DNA of 64,000 bases from NCBI GenBank assembly GCA_021821195.1, contig JAKACT010000001.1, forward strand, positions 496,001 through 560,000, written 5' to 3'. Source of the stretch: Pseudomonadota bacterium (lineage in GTDB: Bacteria; Pseudomonadota; Gammaproteobacteria; Xanthomonadales; Xanthomonadaceae). Positions 18,458 through 27,812 of the stretch are shown one piece after another. Numbering within the stretch: position 1 is the stretch's first letter; every line of letters starts with the position of its first letter. The position numbers were made by a program, and so were the translations under genes. Below the pieces are notes generated by a model. That model was not told the DNA's origin. It saw only the letters and a list, made by a program, of their open reading frames with translations, and did no database searches.

Positions 18458-19369
18458 ATGCCGATTTCGCCCCTCCTGCGGATCCCACTGGTGGCCGCGC
18501 TGTTGCTTGGGATCGCCGCCTGCTCCGCGCCGTCGCTGCCGTTCGCGCGCTTGGCCGGGCTGGTGACCAGCCGGCAGCTGGGCGAAATCAGCGGTTTGGC
18601 CGCTTCGCACGCCCACGATGGCGTGCTGTGGGCAATCAACGACGGCGGCAACCCGGCCCGCCTGTACGCCATCAGCCGCCGCGGCCGCCTGCTGGCCCGT
18701 TACGAGGTGGAAGGCGCCAGCAACCAGGACTGGGAAGACCTGTCCAGCTTCGAGCTGGGTGGCCGCCGCTACCTGCTGCTGGCCGATACCGGCGACAACG
18801 CCGGGCGCCGCCGCGGCTTTTCCCTGCATGTGTTCGAAGAACCGGCGAAGCTGGCCAACGGCAAGCTCAAGCCGGCGTGGACGATCCGCGCGCGCTGGCC
18901 CGACGGCCCGCGCGACTGCGAAGCGGTGGCGGTGGATGCCAGCGCCGGGCAGGTGCTGCTGGTGTCGAAGAAACGGGTGCCGCCGGAGCTGTTCTCGCTG
19001 CCGCTGGCCGACCCACGCGGCGCGGTGGTGGAAGCGCGCCGGATCGGCCGGCTGGCGGGCGTGCCGCAGGTGGGCGAGGAATTGCAGCGCAAGGATCCAA
19101 GGCTGGCCGCGCTGTTCTCGCAGGTGACCGCCGCCGACGTCGCCCCCGACCGCCGCAGCTTGGCGGTGCTCACTTACGGCAGCGTGCTGTTCTACCACCG
19201 CGGCGAAGGCGAGGACTGGGCCGAGGCCACCGCCCGCGCGCCGGAAACGCACGACATCCCGCCGATCCCGCAGGCCGAGGCGCTGGCCTGGAGCGCAGGC
19301 GGCGGTGGGCTGTACGCGACCGGCGAGTTCAGCCCGGCGCCCATCTTCTACCTCGTTCCCCAGCAGTAA
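18458..19369 (+). CDS. Lipoprotein with predicted beta-propeller-type domain
   Basis: 303 residues from the ATG at 18458 (a GTG two codons earlier is possible). Lipoprotein signal ending LLLGIAACS. The mature part contains SGLAASHAHDGVLWAINDGGNPARLYAI and DWEDLSSFELGGRRYLLLADTGDN, a pattern seen in envelope proteins related to SdiA-regulated or phytase-like propellers. There is a single open frame with no stop. It probably sits in the periplasm; the ligand is unknown. The gene ends 39 bases before the AT-rich palindrome. Confidence 0.7.
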   Translation: MPISPLLRIPLVAALLLGIAACSAPSLPFARLAGLVTSRQLGEISGLAASHAHDGVLWAINDGGNPARLYAISRRGRLLARYEVEGASNQDWEDLSSFELGGRRYLLLADTGDNAGRRRGFSLHVFEEPAKLANGKLKPAWTIRARWPDGPRDCEAVAVDASAGQVLLVSKKRVPPELFSLPLADPRGAVVEARRIGRLAGVPQVGEELQRKDPRLAALFSQVTAADVAPDRRSLAVLTYGSVLFYHRGEGEDWAEATARAPETHDIPPIPQAEALAWSAGGGGLYATGEFSPAPIFYLVPQQ

Positions 19370-19408
19370 TCCAGGCAGGGCACTGACCGCTCGTCGGGAG
19401 GCCCTTGC

Positions 19409-19439
19409 CTTAATTGATATCAATTTGATATCAATTAAG
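19409..19439. promoter_or_regulatory. 31-bp AT-rich palindromic operator upstream of the SPFH operon
   Basis: A perfect 15-bp inverted repeat around a single central T, made of two copies of ATTGATATCAAT-like elements. It is strikingly AT-rich against the GC-rich background. It lies 24 bases before the SPFH start codon, where RNA polymerase or a repressor would sit. The bound regulator is unknown; the Arc-like protein encoded in the operon is one candidate for autoregulation. Confidence 0.6.
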
Positions 19440-19462
19440 CACACGAATCCTGGGGCCCCACC

Positions 19463-20347
19463 ATGAAAGAGAATCCCGTTTCCTCGCTGCCCGGCATCCC
19501 GTTCCTGCTGGCGGTGCTGGCCACCGCGGCCGTTTCGGCCTGGCTGGTGGCCACCGGCATCGGCCCGGACCCCGACAACCTCGGCGTCGCCTCCGGCGCC
19601 AGCATCCTCGGCGGACTGCTGCTGGGCGCGCTGGCCTTCTTCAGCCTGGTCGGCCTGTACAAGGTCGAGCCCAACCAGGCGGCGGTGCTGAGCCTGTTCG
19701 GCCGCTACGTCGGCACGGTCAAGACCGACGGCCTGCGCTGGAACAACCCGTTCTTCAGCAAGAAGAAGATCTCGCTGCGGGTGCGCAACTTCGAGTCCGG
19801 CAAGCTCAAGGTCAACGAACTCGACGGCAGTCCCATCGAGATCGCCGCGGTCATCGTCTGGCAGGTGCAGGACAGCGCCGAAGCCGTCTACAACGTGGAC
19901 GACTACGAAAGCTTCGTGCACATCCAGTCCGAATCGGCGCTGCGCGCGATGGCCACCAGCTATCCCTACGACCAGCACGAGGAAGGGCAGCTGTCGCTGC
20001 GCAGCCATGCCGCCGAAATCAGCCAGCACCTGCTGAATGAACTGCAGGAGCGGCTGGCCGATGCCGGCGTACAGGTGCTGGATGCGCGCATCAGCCACCT
20101 CGCCTATGCGCCGGAAATCGCGCAGGCCATGCTGCAGCGCCAGCAGGCCAACGCGATCATCGCCGCGCGCACGCGCATCGTCGCCGGCGCGGTGGGCATG
20201 GTCGAGATGGCGCTGGCCGAACTGCAGAAGAACGGCGTGGTGCAGCTGGACGAGGAGCGCAAGGCGGCGATGGTCAGCAACCTGCTGGTGGTGCTGTGCG
20301 GCGAACGCAGCACCCAGCCCATCGTCAACGCCGGCACGCTGTACTGA
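19463..20347 (+). CDS. SPFH/band-7 domain membrane protein
   Basis: 294 residues. Two N-terminal hydrophobic segments (~8-28 and 42-62) are followed by the SPFH/band-7 domain: [34 protein letters not shown] and, later, [25 protein letters not shown]. The C-terminal part is a long helix. Such proteins form membrane oligomers and often guard proteases or transporters. It heads a tight operon (3 bases to the Arc-like gene) downstream of the palindromic operator. Confidence 0.88.
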   Translation: MKENPVSSLPGIPFLLAVLATAAVSAWLVATGIGPDPDNLGVASGASILGGLLLGALAFFSLVGLYKVEPNQAAVLSLFGRYVGTVKTDGLRWNNPFFSKKKISLRVRNFESGKLKVNELDGSPIEIAAVIVWQVQDSAEAVYNVDDYESFVHIQSESALRAMATSYPYDQHEEGQLSLRSHAAEISQHLLNELQERLADAGVQVLDARISHLAYAPEIAQAMLQRQQANAIIAARTRIVAGAVGMVEMALAELQKNGVVQLDEERKAAMVSNLLVVLCGERSTQPIVNAGTLY

Positions 20348-20350
20348 GCC

Positions 20351-20530
20351 ATGTCCGAAAAAAAGGCCTATCCGCTGCGCATCAACGCCGAGGTACTGGC
20401 GGCGGCACAGCGCTGGGCGGACGACGAACTCCGCAGCCTCAACGCGCAGATCGAATACGTGTTGCGCGACGCGCTGCGCAAGGCCGGGCGGCTGCCCGCG
20501 CCCAAGACGAAACCGGAGGATGAAGCGTGA
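20351..20530 (+). CDS. Arc-like ribbon-helix-helix protein
   Basis: 59 residues. The sequence [40 protein letters not shown] has the strand-helix-helix pattern of Arc/MetJ DNA-binding proteins, with a short Lys/Pro-rich tail. It sits between the SPFH gene (3-base gap) and a DUF4177 gene (4-base overlap). This arrangement suggests it regulates the operon, perhaps through the palindrome at 19409-19439. Confidence 0.75.
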   Translation: MSEKKAYPLRINAEVLAAAQRWADDELRSLNAQIEYVLRDALRKAGRLPAPKTKPEDEA

Positions 20531-20697
20531 GCAAGCGTTGGCTTTACAAGGTGGTCATGGTCAAGCCGCAGTTCCTCGGGCTGAAGCCGGAGCAGATCGA
20601 AACCACCCTGGCATCGCTGGGCCAGCAGGGCTGGGAGCTGGTGTCGGTGGTCCAGAACGGCATGAACGTCAATCTGTACCTCAAGAAGGAAGCCTGA
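20527..20697 (+). CDS. DUF4177 small protein
   Basis: 56 residues, GTG start overlapping the Arc-like stop (GTGA). The sequence WLYKVVMVK, then [15 protein letters not shown] and LYLKKEA, is the signature of DUF4177, a small single-domain cytoplasmic protein of unknown role. Third gene of the SPFH operon; the next gene begins 1 base after its stop. Confidence 0.75.
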   Translation: MSKRWLYKVVMVKPQFLGLKPEQIETTLASLGQQGWELVSVVQNGMNVNLYLKKEA

Positions 20698-20698
20698 G

Positions 20699-22012
20699 AT
20701 GCGTCGCACCCTCCTTTCCCTCGCCTTCGCCAGCGCACTCGTGTTGGCCTCGGCCGCCAATGCGCAGGCCATCGATCCCACCGCGATTGCCAGGCAGGCG
20801 CTGGACCGCCTCGATGCCGGCGACTATGCGCAGGTCGAACAATCGTTCGGCGAAAAGATGGCCGCGGCAGTGCCGGCGGACAAGCTGAAGGCCGTGTGGG
20901 AATCGCTGCCCGCGCAGCTGGGCAAGGCCACCGGGCGCGGCGAACCCGCCGTGTCCGTGCAGGGCGGCGCGACGCTGGTGAAGATCCCGCTGCACTTTGA
21001 AAAGGCCGAGTTGGTGGCGACCTTCGCCATCGACGGCGAGGGCAAGATCGCCGGCTTCGTGGTGCAGCCGGCGCAGGCCGCCGCGCCCGCGCCGGCAGTC
21101 GCCGACGATGCCGCCTTCCTCGAACGCGAGCTGATGGTCGGCGATGGCGAGCGCGCCCTGCCCGCCACGCTGGCGCTGCCGAAGGGCAGCGGCCCCTTCC
21201 CGGCCATCGTGCTGGTGCACGGCTCCGGCCCGCACGACCGCGACGAGACCATCGGCCCGAACAAGCCCTTCCTCGACATCGCCCGCGGCCTGGCCGCGCA
21301 AGGCATCGCCGTGCTGCGCTACGACAAGCGCACCAAGGCGCGCCCACGGGACTTCACCAGCGGCATCTTCGGCGTGGATGAAGAAACCACCTTCGATGCG
21401 GTGCTGGCGGTGGACGCGCTGCGCAAGGCCGAAGGCATCGATCCCAAGCGCGTGTTCGTGCTCGGCCACAGCCAGGGCGGGATGATGGCGCCGCGCATCG
21501 CCGCGATGTCTGGCCACGTTGCCGGACTGGTGCTGCTGGCCGCGCCGGCGCGGCCGCTGCTGGACATCCTGGTCGAACAGAACCGCCGCCTCGCCGTGCT
21601 CGACGACGGCAACACCAGCGATGCCGAGCGCGATGCGATCAACGCGCTGATCCAGCAGGTACGCAGTACCCGCGACGTGGCCACCGATGCGGCGTCGAAG
21701 GGGCCGATGGGCCTGCCCGTCGGCTACTGGCGCAGCATCGACGGCGTGGACGCAGTGGCCGAGGCCCGGCAGGTGGCGCTGCCGATGCTGGTGCTGCAGG
21801 GCGCGCGCGACATCCAGGTAGTGGACGCCGACTGGCAAAACTGGAAGAGCGCCTTCGACCGCGATCCCAAGGTCGCGTTCAAGCTGTACGACAAGCTCAA
21901 CCACCTTGGCATCGCTGGCGAAGGCGAAGGCTCGCTGGCCGAATACCAGCAGCCGGGGCATGTCGATCCGCAGCTGGTCGACGACGTGGCTCGCTGGCTG
22001 CAGGCGCACTGA
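20699..22012 (+). CDS. Secreted alpha/beta hydrolase with DUF3887-like N-domain
   Basis: 437 residues. Sec signal peptide (MRRTLLSLAFASALVLASAANAQA), then a ~100-residue DUF3887-like domain (GDYAQVEQSFGEKMAAAVPADKLKAVWESL), then an alpha/beta-hydrolase domain with VLVHGSGPHDRDETIG, nucleophile elbow GHSQGG, a late Asp in LQGARDIQV and catalytic His in LNHLG. Likely a periplasmic esterase or peptidase. It starts 1 base after the DUF4177 stop and is therefore in the SPFH operon. Confidence 0.85.
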   Translation: MRRTLLSLAFASALVLASAANAQAIDPTAIARQALDRLDAGDYAQVEQSFGEKMAAAVPADKLKAVWESLPAQLGKATGRGEPAVSVQGGATLVKIPLHFEKAELVATFAIDGEGKIAGFVVQPAQAAAPAPAVADDAAFLERELMVGDGERALPATLALPKGSGPFPAIVLVHGSGPHDRDETIGPNKPFLDIARGLAAQGIAVLRYDKRTKARPRDFTSGIFGVDEETTFDAVLAVDALRKAEGIDPKRVFVLGHSQGGMMAPRIAAMSGHVAGLVLLAAPARPLLDILVEQNRRLAVLDDGNTSDAERDAINALIQQVRSTRDVATDAASKGPMGLPVGYWRSIDGVDAVAEARQVALPMLVLQGARDIQVVDADWQNWKSAFDRDPKVAFKLYDKLNHLGIAGEGEGSLAEYQQPGHVDPQLVDDVARWLQAH

Positions 22013-22014
22013 GG

Positions 22015-22560
22015 ATGGCGACGGCATTGCCGCAACGCTTCGAAGTCAGCGCCCCCACCCTGTGGGCACCGCTGTCGATGATCTTGCTTGCGGGGGTCTT
22101 GCCGCTGGCCGGGATCGGATACGCGATGTGGCAGGGCACGGCGCAAGGGGAAATAGCGCGCTGGGGATTGGCATTCCCAGCCGGCTTCGTCATCGTCCTG
22201 CTCATCGCCCTGCTCCTGCTGATGCGCAGGCGCGCGGTGGAATGGCAAAACGGCGTGCTCTGCATTCGCGCCGCGCTGTACACGAAGCGCGTCGCCGCGT
22301 CGGAGCTGGACCTGGAACGCGCGCGGGTGGTGGACCTGGAGGAGCGCACCGAGCTGCGCCCGGGGCTGAAAAGCAACGGCTACGCCACCATTGGCTTCAG
22401 CGCCGGCCATTTCCGCATGCGCAACGGGCTGGGCAACGCCTTCTGCCTGTTGACCCAGCGCCAACGGGTGCTATGGCTACCGCAGCGCGATGGCAAGCAC
22501 CACATCCTGCTCAGCCTGGAACGGCCGCAGGCGCTGCTGGACGCGCTGCGCAAGGCATAG
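22015..22560 (+). CDS. Membrane protein with PH-like domain
   Basis: 181 residues. Two transmembrane helices (~residues 18-40 and 52-74) are followed by a cytoplasmic domain that reads like a bacterial PH fold (VEWQNGVLCIRAALYTKRVAASELDL and a closing helix LERPQALLDALRKA). It starts 2 bases after the hydrolase stop and is likely the last gene of the SPFH operon. Function unknown. Confidence 0.65.
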   Translation: MATALPQRFEVSAPTLWAPLSMILLAGVLPLAGIGYAMWQGTAQGEIARWGLAFPAGFVIVLLIALLLLMRRRAVEWQNGVLCIRAALYTKRVAASELDLERARVVDLEERTELRPGLKSNGYATIGFSAGHFRMRNGLGNAFCLLTQRQRVLWLPQRDGKHHILLSLERPQALLDALRKA

Positions 22561-22663
22561 CGAAGGCCTTGCAGGCGCGGGATTGGTGGCGATGCGACGC
22601 GCGCACGCGAATCGGACTGCGTGATTCGCAGCCGGCTGCGTCCCGCCGGTCTATGCTTGCGGC

Positions 22664-23497
22664 ATGTCGCGAACGCCCCCGCTCCCGCTGCGTGCCGTGC
22701 TGCTCAACACGGCGGATATCGAACTATGGCCGGCCGGCCTGCTGCGCGCGCGCGGCAATGGCCATGCCCGCCTGCTCGCCCGCGCCCGCCGCGTGCTGCG
22801 GCGCAAGCGCGACGGCGCGTGGCTGGCCGTGGAGCTGGAGGATGGCCTGCACCTGCTGCGACCCGGCCTGCAGCGCGAACCCGGCATGGCGGCGGCGACG
22901 CGCGCGCTGGATGCGCATCCCGCGCACCGTCGCAACGGGCTGGAACGCGTCGATGCGCTGCCGCTGCATCGCCTGCACGAGCGGCTGGAGGCACTCGGCC
23001 TGGATGCCGACGCCTACGCCACGCGCACCGGTCTGGCGCCCACCCATGAACCGGCTTGGCTGGCGCTAGCGGATCTCGACCGCTGGCAGCGCCCGCTGTG
23101 GCTGCGCATCGACGCCGCCCGCGCCTGGCGGCACCTGCGCGATGCCGCGCTGGCCGACGGCATCGTGCTAGAAGCGATCTCCGGTTATCGCAGCCACGCC
23201 TACCAGCTGGGCATCTTCGCGAGGAAGCTGGCGCGCGGGCTGACCGTCGAAGGGATCCTCGCGGTGAACGCAGCACCGGGCTTTTCCGAGCATCACTCCG
23301 GGCTGGCGCTGGACATCGGCACCGTGGACGAGCCGCCGGCGGAGGAATCGTTCGAGCTTACGCCGGCATTCGGCTGGCTGCGCGACAACGCAGGCGGCTA
23401 CGGGTTTTCGATGAGCTATCCGCGCGACAACCCGCACGGCATCGTCTACGAGCCTTGGCACTGGCGGTTCGACGCAGGCTCGACGCCTGCCGCGTAG
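22664..23497 (+). CDS. D-alanyl-D-alanine carboxypeptidase family protein (M15/VanY type)
   Basis: 277 residues. The C-terminal half is an M15B peptidase: SGYRSHAYQ (~residue 173), zinc-site SEHHSGLALDIG (His and Asp ligands), and EPWHWRF with the third His. It trims the terminal D-Ala of peptidoglycan stem peptides. The N-terminal ~120 residues are Arg-rich and not a recognisable signal peptide, so the route to the periplasm is unclear and the protein could be cytoplasmic. Confidence 0.82.
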   Translation: MSRTPPLPLRAVLLNTADIELWPAGLLRARGNGHARLLARARRVLRRKRDGAWLAVELEDGLHLLRPGLQREPGMAAATRALDAHPAHRRNGLERVDALPLHRLHERLEALGLDADAYATRTGLAPTHEPAWLALADLDRWQRPLWLRIDAARAWRHLRDAALADGIVLEAISGYRSHAYQLGIFARKLARGLTVEGILAVNAAPGFSEHHSGLALDIGTVDEPPAEESFELTPAFGWLRDNAGGYGFSMSYPRDNPHGIVYEPWHWRFDAGSTPAA

Positions 23498-23512
23498 ACG
23501 CCGGATGCCGAT

Positions 23513-24409
23513 CTACGGCGCGCAGCCCGCGGCGAGCTCTTCGATCACCGCATGCAGTCCGCCACGCCATTCCGGCGCGGCGATGCCGAAATCCCGGCGC
23601 AGGCGGGTGGTGTCGAGGACGGAATAAGCGGGGCGGCGCGCAGGGGTCGGATAGTCCGCCGTGGTGATCGGCAACACGCGTGGCCTGCGCGCCAGCAGCC
23701 CGGCCGCCAGCGCCTCGTCCATGATCGCCTCGGCAAATCCGTGCCAACTGGTTTCACCTGCGGCGACCAGATGCCAAGTGCCCGATGCCGGCACGCCGTG
23801 CGCCACGATCCGCGCGCTGGCATCGGCAATCCATGCTGCCGGGGTCGGCGCACCGACCTGGTCGCCGACCACGCGCAGTTCGTCGCGCGCGCGCGCCAGC
23901 CGCAGCATGGTGTGCAGGAAGTTCTTGCCGTGCGCGGCGTACACCCACGCCGTGCGCAGGATCGCGTGGCGCGCGCCGCTGGCGCGGATCGCCTCTTCGC
24001 CGGCCAGTTTGCTGGCGCCGTAGACGCCCAGCGGCGCGGTGGCATCGTCCTCGCGATACGGGCGCGAAGCACTGCCGTCGAACACGTAGTCGGTGGAGTA
24101 ATGCAGCAGCAGCGCGCCGGTCGCGGCGCAGGCCTGGGCAATTGCCGCGGGTGCCAGCGCGTTGACCCGGAACGCGGCGTCCGGCTCGCTTTCGGCGCGG
24201 TCCACCGCGGTGTAGGCAACGGCGTTGACCACCACGTCCGGGGCAATGCGCCGCACCAGTTCGCCAACGCTGTCGGGCGCGTCGAAATCGGCGGCAAGCT
24301 CGCCCTCTGCGCCTGCGCGCGTGGCCACCACCACTTCGCCCAGCGCCGGCAGCGCGCGCCGCAGCTCGCGTCCGACCTGACCGTTGCCGCCCAGCAGCAG
24401 CAGCTTCAT
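23513..24409 (-). CDS. rfbD: dTDP-4-dehydrorhamnose reductase
   Basis: 298 residues. Rossmann start [21 protein letters not shown] binds NADPH. The extended SDR features TDYVFDGSASRPYREDD and YGASKLAGE (Tyr-x3-Lys catalytic pair) are present. Last step of dTDP-L-rhamnose synthesis. Fourth gene of the rmlBACD operon; its start overlaps the rmlC stop by 4 bases. Confidence 0.94.
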   Translation of the reverse strand: MKLLLLGGNGQVGRELRRALPALGEVVVATRAGAEGELAADFDAPDSVGELVRRIAPDVVVNAVAYTAVDRAESEPDAAFRVNALAPAAIAQACAATGALLLHYSTDYVFDGSASRPYREDDATAPLGVYGASKLAGEEAIRASGARHAILRTAWVYAAHGKNFLHTMLRLARARDELRVVGDQVGAPTPAAWIADASARIVAHGVPASGTWHLVAAGETSWHGFAEAIMDEALAAGLLARRPRVLPITTADYPTPARRPAYSVLDTTRLRRDFGIAAPEWRGGLHAVIEELAAGCAP

Positions 24410-24966
24410 GCGAGGTACTGCGGCAGGCGTTCCGGCGCGATGTCCGCCAGCAGCGGCGCGGCCGCATCCTTGGCCGACAGCGACACCTCCGCCAGCGGCC
24501 AGTCGATGGCCAGCGCGGGGTCGTCCCAGCGCAGCGAGTTGTCGCTGGCGCGGTCGTAGGGCGCGGTGCACAGATAAGTGAACAGGGCCGTCTCGCTGAG
24601 CACCAGAAAGCCGTGGGCGAAGCCTTCCGGAATCCAGAAATGCCCCTTGTTGTCGGCGCTGAGGATCGCTGCTGCATGCCGGCCGAAAGTCGGCGAACCG
24701 CGGCGGATGTCCACGGCGACGTCGTACACCTCGCCCTCCAGCACGCTGACCAGCTTGCCCTGCACGTTATGCGGCCACTGGTAGTGCAGGCCGCGCAGCA
24801 CGCCCTTCTGCGAGCGGCTGACGTTGTGCTGCACGAACGAAGTGGGCAGCCCGTGCTGGGCGAAGCGCTGCGCGTTCCAGCCCTCGTAGAAGAAACCGCG
24901 CTCGTCGCCGTGCACCGCCGGCTCGACCACCACGCAGCCGGGCAGGTTGGTTTCGAGGATCTTCAT
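24406..24966 (-). CDS. rfbC: dTDP-4-dehydrorhamnose 3,5-epimerase
   Basis: 186 residues, cupin fold. Family marks: [35 protein letters not shown] (catalytic His in LRGLHYQ) and the later [14 protein letters not shown]. It epimerises the keto-sugar before reduction by RmlD. Overlaps both neighbours by 4 bases. Confidence 0.95.
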   Translation of the reverse strand: MKILETNLPGCVVVEPAVHGDERGFFYEGWNAQRFAQHGLPTSFVQHNVSRSQKGVLRGLHYQWPHNVQGKLVSVLEGEVYDVAVDIRRGSPTFGRHAAAILSADNKGHFWIPEGFAHGFLVLSETALFTYLCTAPYDRASDNSLRWDDPALAIDWPLAEVSLSAKDAAAPLLADIAPERLPQYLA

Positions 24967-25862
24967 GCGACGCGTCCCTGCTCCGCCAGCCCCAGCAAAT
25001 ATCGGCCGTAGCCGTTCTTGGCCAGCGGCTCGGCCAGTTCGCGCAGGCGCGCGGCATCGATCCAGCCGTTGAAGAAGGCGATTTCCTCCGGGCAGCACAC
25101 CCGCAGGCCCTGCCGCGCCTCGATGGTTTCGATGAAGGTCGAGGCCTCCACCAGCGATTCGTGGGTGCCGGTGTCGAGCCAGGCGTAACCTCGCCCCATC
25201 TTCTCCAGATGCAGGCTGCCGTCGTCGAGGTAGCACTTGTTGAGGTCGGTGATCTCCAGTTCGCCGCGCGGCGACGGTGCAAGCTGAGCGGCGTAATCGC
25301 AGGCCCGGCCGTCATAGAAATACAGGCCGGTGACGGCGTAGCTGGACTTCGGCTTCGCCGGCTTCTCCTCCAGCCCAACCACCTTGCCGCCGGCATCGAA
25401 CTCCGCCACGCCGTAGCGCTGCGGATCGCGCACCCAGTAGCCGAACACGGTGGCGCCGTGTTCGCGCGCATCGGCGCGCTGGAGCAGGTCGGTCAGGCCG
25501 TGGCCGTGGAAGATGTTGTCGCCCAGCACCAGGCAGGACGGGCCGCCGGCGAGGAACTCGCGACCGATCAGGAACGCCTGCGCCAGCCCGTCCGGGCTCG
25601 GCTGCACCGCGTATTCGATGCGCATGCCCCACTGCGAGCCGTCGCCCAGCAGGCGCTGGAACAGGGCCTGCTCGTGTGGGGTGTTGATGATCAGCACCTC
25701 GCGGATGCCCGCCAGCATCAGCACGCTGAGCGGGTAGTAGATCATCGGCTTGTCGTATACCGGCAGCAGCTGCTTGCTGATGGCTTGGGTGATCGGATAC
25801 AGCCGGGTGCCGCTGCCACCGGCCAGGATGATCCCCTTGCGGCCACTGCGCAGCGGGCTCAT
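24963..25862 (-). CDS. rfbA: Glucose-1-phosphate thymidylyltransferase
   Basis: 299 residues. Nucleotidyltransferase signature [38 protein letters not shown], with [10 protein letters not shown] and [11 protein letters not shown] further on. It makes dTDP-glucose from dTTP and glucose-1-phosphate. Second gene of the rhamnose operon. Confidence 0.95.
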   Translation of the reverse strand: MSPLRSGRKGIILAGGSGTRLYPITQAISKQLLPVYDKPMIYYPLSVLMLAGIREVLIINTPHEQALFQRLLGDGSQWGMRIEYAVQPSPDGLAQAFLIGREFLAGGPSCLVLGDNIFHGHGLTDLLQRADAREHGATVFGYWVRDPQRYGVAEFDAGGKVVGLEEKPAKPKSSYAVTGLYFYDGRACDYAAQLAPSPRGELEITDLNKCYLDDGSLHLEKMGRGYAWLDTGTHESLVEASTFIETIEARQGLRVCCPEEIAFFNGWIDAARLRELAEPLAKNGYGRYLLGLAEQGRVA

Positions 25863-26914
25863 GCCGCCACCCCGATCCGCTCAAGGCGATAAGACCCGTC
25901 GAGCACGCGATTCACCCAGTCCTGGTGGGCCAGGTACCAATCCACCGTCTCGGCGATACCCTGCTCGAAGCTGTACCTCGGTTGCCAGCCCAGCTCATCG
26001 CGCAACTTGCTGGCATCGATGGCGTAGCGGCGGTCGTGGCCGGGGCGGTCGGCGACATAGGTGATCTGCGAGGCGCGCGGCTGGCCATCCTCGCGCGGGC
26101 GACGCTGGTCCAGCAGCGCGCAGATCGCCTTCACCACCTCGATGTTCTGTTTCTCGGCGTTGCCGCCGACGTTGTAGGTCTCGCCCACCCGGCCCTTGGC
26201 CAGCACGGTGCGGATGGCCTCGCAATGGTCGGCCACGAACAGCCAGTCGCGCACCTGTTTGCCATCGCCGTACACCGGCAGCGGCTCGCCGGCCAGCGCC
26301 TTGGCGATCACCAGCGGGATCAACTTTTCCGGGAAGTGGTACGGGCCGTAGTTGTTGCTGCAGTTGGTGGTCAGCACCGGCAGCCCGTAGGTGTGGTGGA
26401 ACGCGCGCACCAGATGGTCGGACGCGGCCTTGGACGCCGAATACGGCGAGTTCGGCGCGTACGGCGTCGTCTCGGTGAACAGGCCGGTTTCGCCCAGCGT
26501 GCCGTAGACCTCGTCGGTGGATACGTGCAGGAAGCGGAAGCTATCCCGCGCCGCACCCTGCAGCCCCTTCCAGTAATCGCGCACCGCTTCCAGCAGCGCC
26601 AGCGTGCCGACCACGTTGGTCTGGATGAACGCCGCCGGGCCATCGATGGAGCGGTCGACGTGGCTCTCGGCGGCGAAGTTCACCACTGCGTCGGGCCGGT
26701 GTTCGGCCAGCAAGGCGGTGACCAGCGCGCGGTCGCCGATGTCGCCGTGCACGAATACGTGGTTCGGGTCGCCTTCGATCGACGCCAGGGTGTCGCGGTT
26801 GCCGGCGTAGGTCAGCGCGTCCAGGTTCACCACCTTCACGCCGCGCGCCACGGCCTCCAGCACGAAATTGCCACCGATGAACCCGGCGCCGCCGGTAACC
26901 AGCCATGTCGTCAT
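25859..26914 (-). CDS. rfbB: dTDP-glucose 4,6-dehydratase
   Basis: 351 residues from the ATG at 26914 ([17 protein letters not shown]); a 14-codon upstream extension is possible but lacks the family start. NAD-binding [25 protein letters not shown], and the catalytic [12 protein letters not shown] are all present. First gene of the operon rmlB-rmlA-rmlC-rmlD, all four joined by ATGA overlaps. The product dTDP-L-rhamnose feeds O-antigen or exopolysaccharide synthesis. Confidence 0.95.
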   Translation of the reverse strand: MTTWLVTGGAGFIGGNFVLEAVARGVKVVNLDALTYAGNRDTLASIEGDPNHVFVHGDIGDRALVTALLAEHRPDAVVNFAAESHVDRSIDGPAAFIQTNVVGTLALLEAVRDYWKGLQGAARDSFRFLHVSTDEVYGTLGETGLFTETTPYAPNSPYSASKAASDHLVRAFHHTYGLPVLTTNCSNNYGPYHFPEKLIPLVIAKALAGEPLPVYGDGKQVRDWLFVADHCEAIRTVLAKGRVGETYNVGGNAEKQNIEVVKAICALLDQRRPREDGQPRASQITYVADRPGHDRRYAIDASKLRDELGWQPRYSFEQGIAETVDWYLAHQDWVNRVLDGSYRLERIGVAA

Positions 26915-26962
26915 GCGTGAACGATCCCTGTGATGCAGCTTGCAAGTATCGCCCAAACGCGA

Positions 26963-26987
26963 AAACCCCGCCTGAAAGGCGGGGTTT
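26963..26987 (-). terminator. Intrinsic terminator downstream of tRNA-Pro
   Basis: 10-bp stem (AAACCCCGCC / GGCGGGGTTT) with a TGAAA loop, followed by TTTTCG when read on the minus strand. It lies 33 bases past the tRNA-Pro 3' end and just upstream of rmlB. Confidence 0.8.
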
Positions 26988-27020
26988 CGTGGGCGTTCCT
27001 GCAGATGCGGAACGTCGTAT

Positions 27021-27097
27021 TGGTCGGGGTAGCCGGATTTGAACCGACGACCACTTGTCCCCCAGACAAGTGCGCTACCAGGCTGCGCTATACCCCG
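27021..27097 (-). tRNA. tRNA-Pro (anticodon GGG)
   Basis: 77 bases including an encoded CCA. Acceptor stem CGGGGTA pairs with TACCCCG. The anticodon loop is CTGGGGG with GGG in the anticodon position, and the T-arm is GTTCAAATCC. It reads proline codons, mainly CCC and CCU. It lies 51 bases after the MerR-like gene on the same strand, the usual gammaproteobacterial order. Confidence 0.95.
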
Positions 27098-27148
27098 AAG
27101 ATTGGCCGGCGATTATACCCGAGCCCGCCCGCTTTCGGCGAAACGGGA

Positions 27149-27505
27149 TCAGCGACGCAGGATCTGCAGCACTTCCTCCAGCTCGGCGCGCACCTGGCGG
27201 ACGATCTGGTTGCTCAACGCCGATTCCTGCTTGCCGTCCTCGCCCTCCAGGCGCAGGCGGGCACCGCCGATGGTGTAGCCCTGTTCGTACAGCAGGCTGC
27301 GGATCTGCCGCACCATCAGCACGTCGTGCCGCTGGTAGTAGCGGCGGTTGCCGCGGCGCTTGGACGGCTCCAGGCTGGGGAACTCGGTTTCCCAGTAGCG
27401 CAGCACGTGCGGCTTGACCTCGCACAGCTCGCTGACTTCGCCGATGGTGAAGTAGCGCTTGGCCGGGATCGGCGGGAGCTCGCGATTGCTGCCGGGATCA
27501 AGCAT
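27149..27505 (-). CDS. MerR-family regulator downstream of ihfA
   Basis: 118 residues. N-terminal MerR helix-turn-helix: [30 protein letters not shown], then [31 protein letters not shown] short coiled coil forms the rest; there is no effector domain and no cysteine metal site. This short MerR-like protein is conserved beside ihfA in gammaproteobacteria, with unknown signal. Its start overlaps the ihfA stop by 8 bases. Confidence 0.88.
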   Translation of the reverse strand: MLDPGSNRELPPIPAKRYFTIGEVSELCEVKPHVLRYWETEFPSLEPSKRRGNRRYYQRHDVLMVRQIRSLLYEQGYTIGGARLRLEGEDGKQESALSNQIVRQVRAELEEVLQILRR

Positions 27506-27800
27506 GGACGCCCCCGACGAAGGCTTCCACGCGTTCCTTCAGCTTCTGGCCGGGACGGAAGGTGACCACGGTGCGGGCGGAAATCGGGATTTCCTCGCCG
27601 GTCTTGGGGTTGCGGCCCGGGCGCGGGTTCTTGCGTCGCAGATCGAAGTTGCCGAAGCCGGACAGCTTGATCTGCCGCCCCTGCTCCAGCGCCTCGCGCA
27701 GCGCGTCGAAGAACGCATCCACGAATTCCTTGGCCTCGCGCTTGTTCAGGCCGACTTCCTCGTACAGCTTCTCGGCCATTTCCGCCTTGGTCAACGCCAT
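27498..27800 (-). CDS. ihfA: Integration host factor subunit alpha
   Basis: 100 residues, HU/IHF fold. [38 protein letters not shown] forms the helical body; [37 protein letters not shown] is the DNA-bending arm with the proline tip. It pairs with IhfB to bend DNA in recombination and transcription. It follows pheT by 12 bases, the conserved pheST-ihfA arrangement. Confidence 0.96.
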   Translation of the reverse strand: MALTKAEMAEKLYEEVGLNKREAKEFVDAFFDALREALEQGRQIKLSGFGNFDLRRKNPRPGRNPKTGEEIPISARTVVTFRPGQKLKERVEAFVGGVHA

Positions 27801-27812
27801 TACCGCCCCCTG

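Noticed and set aside
20351..20697. Arc-like protein and DUF4177 protein as a toxin-antitoxin pair
   Set aside because: The second protein matches DUF4177, not a toxin family, and the pair is embedded in an SPFH operon.
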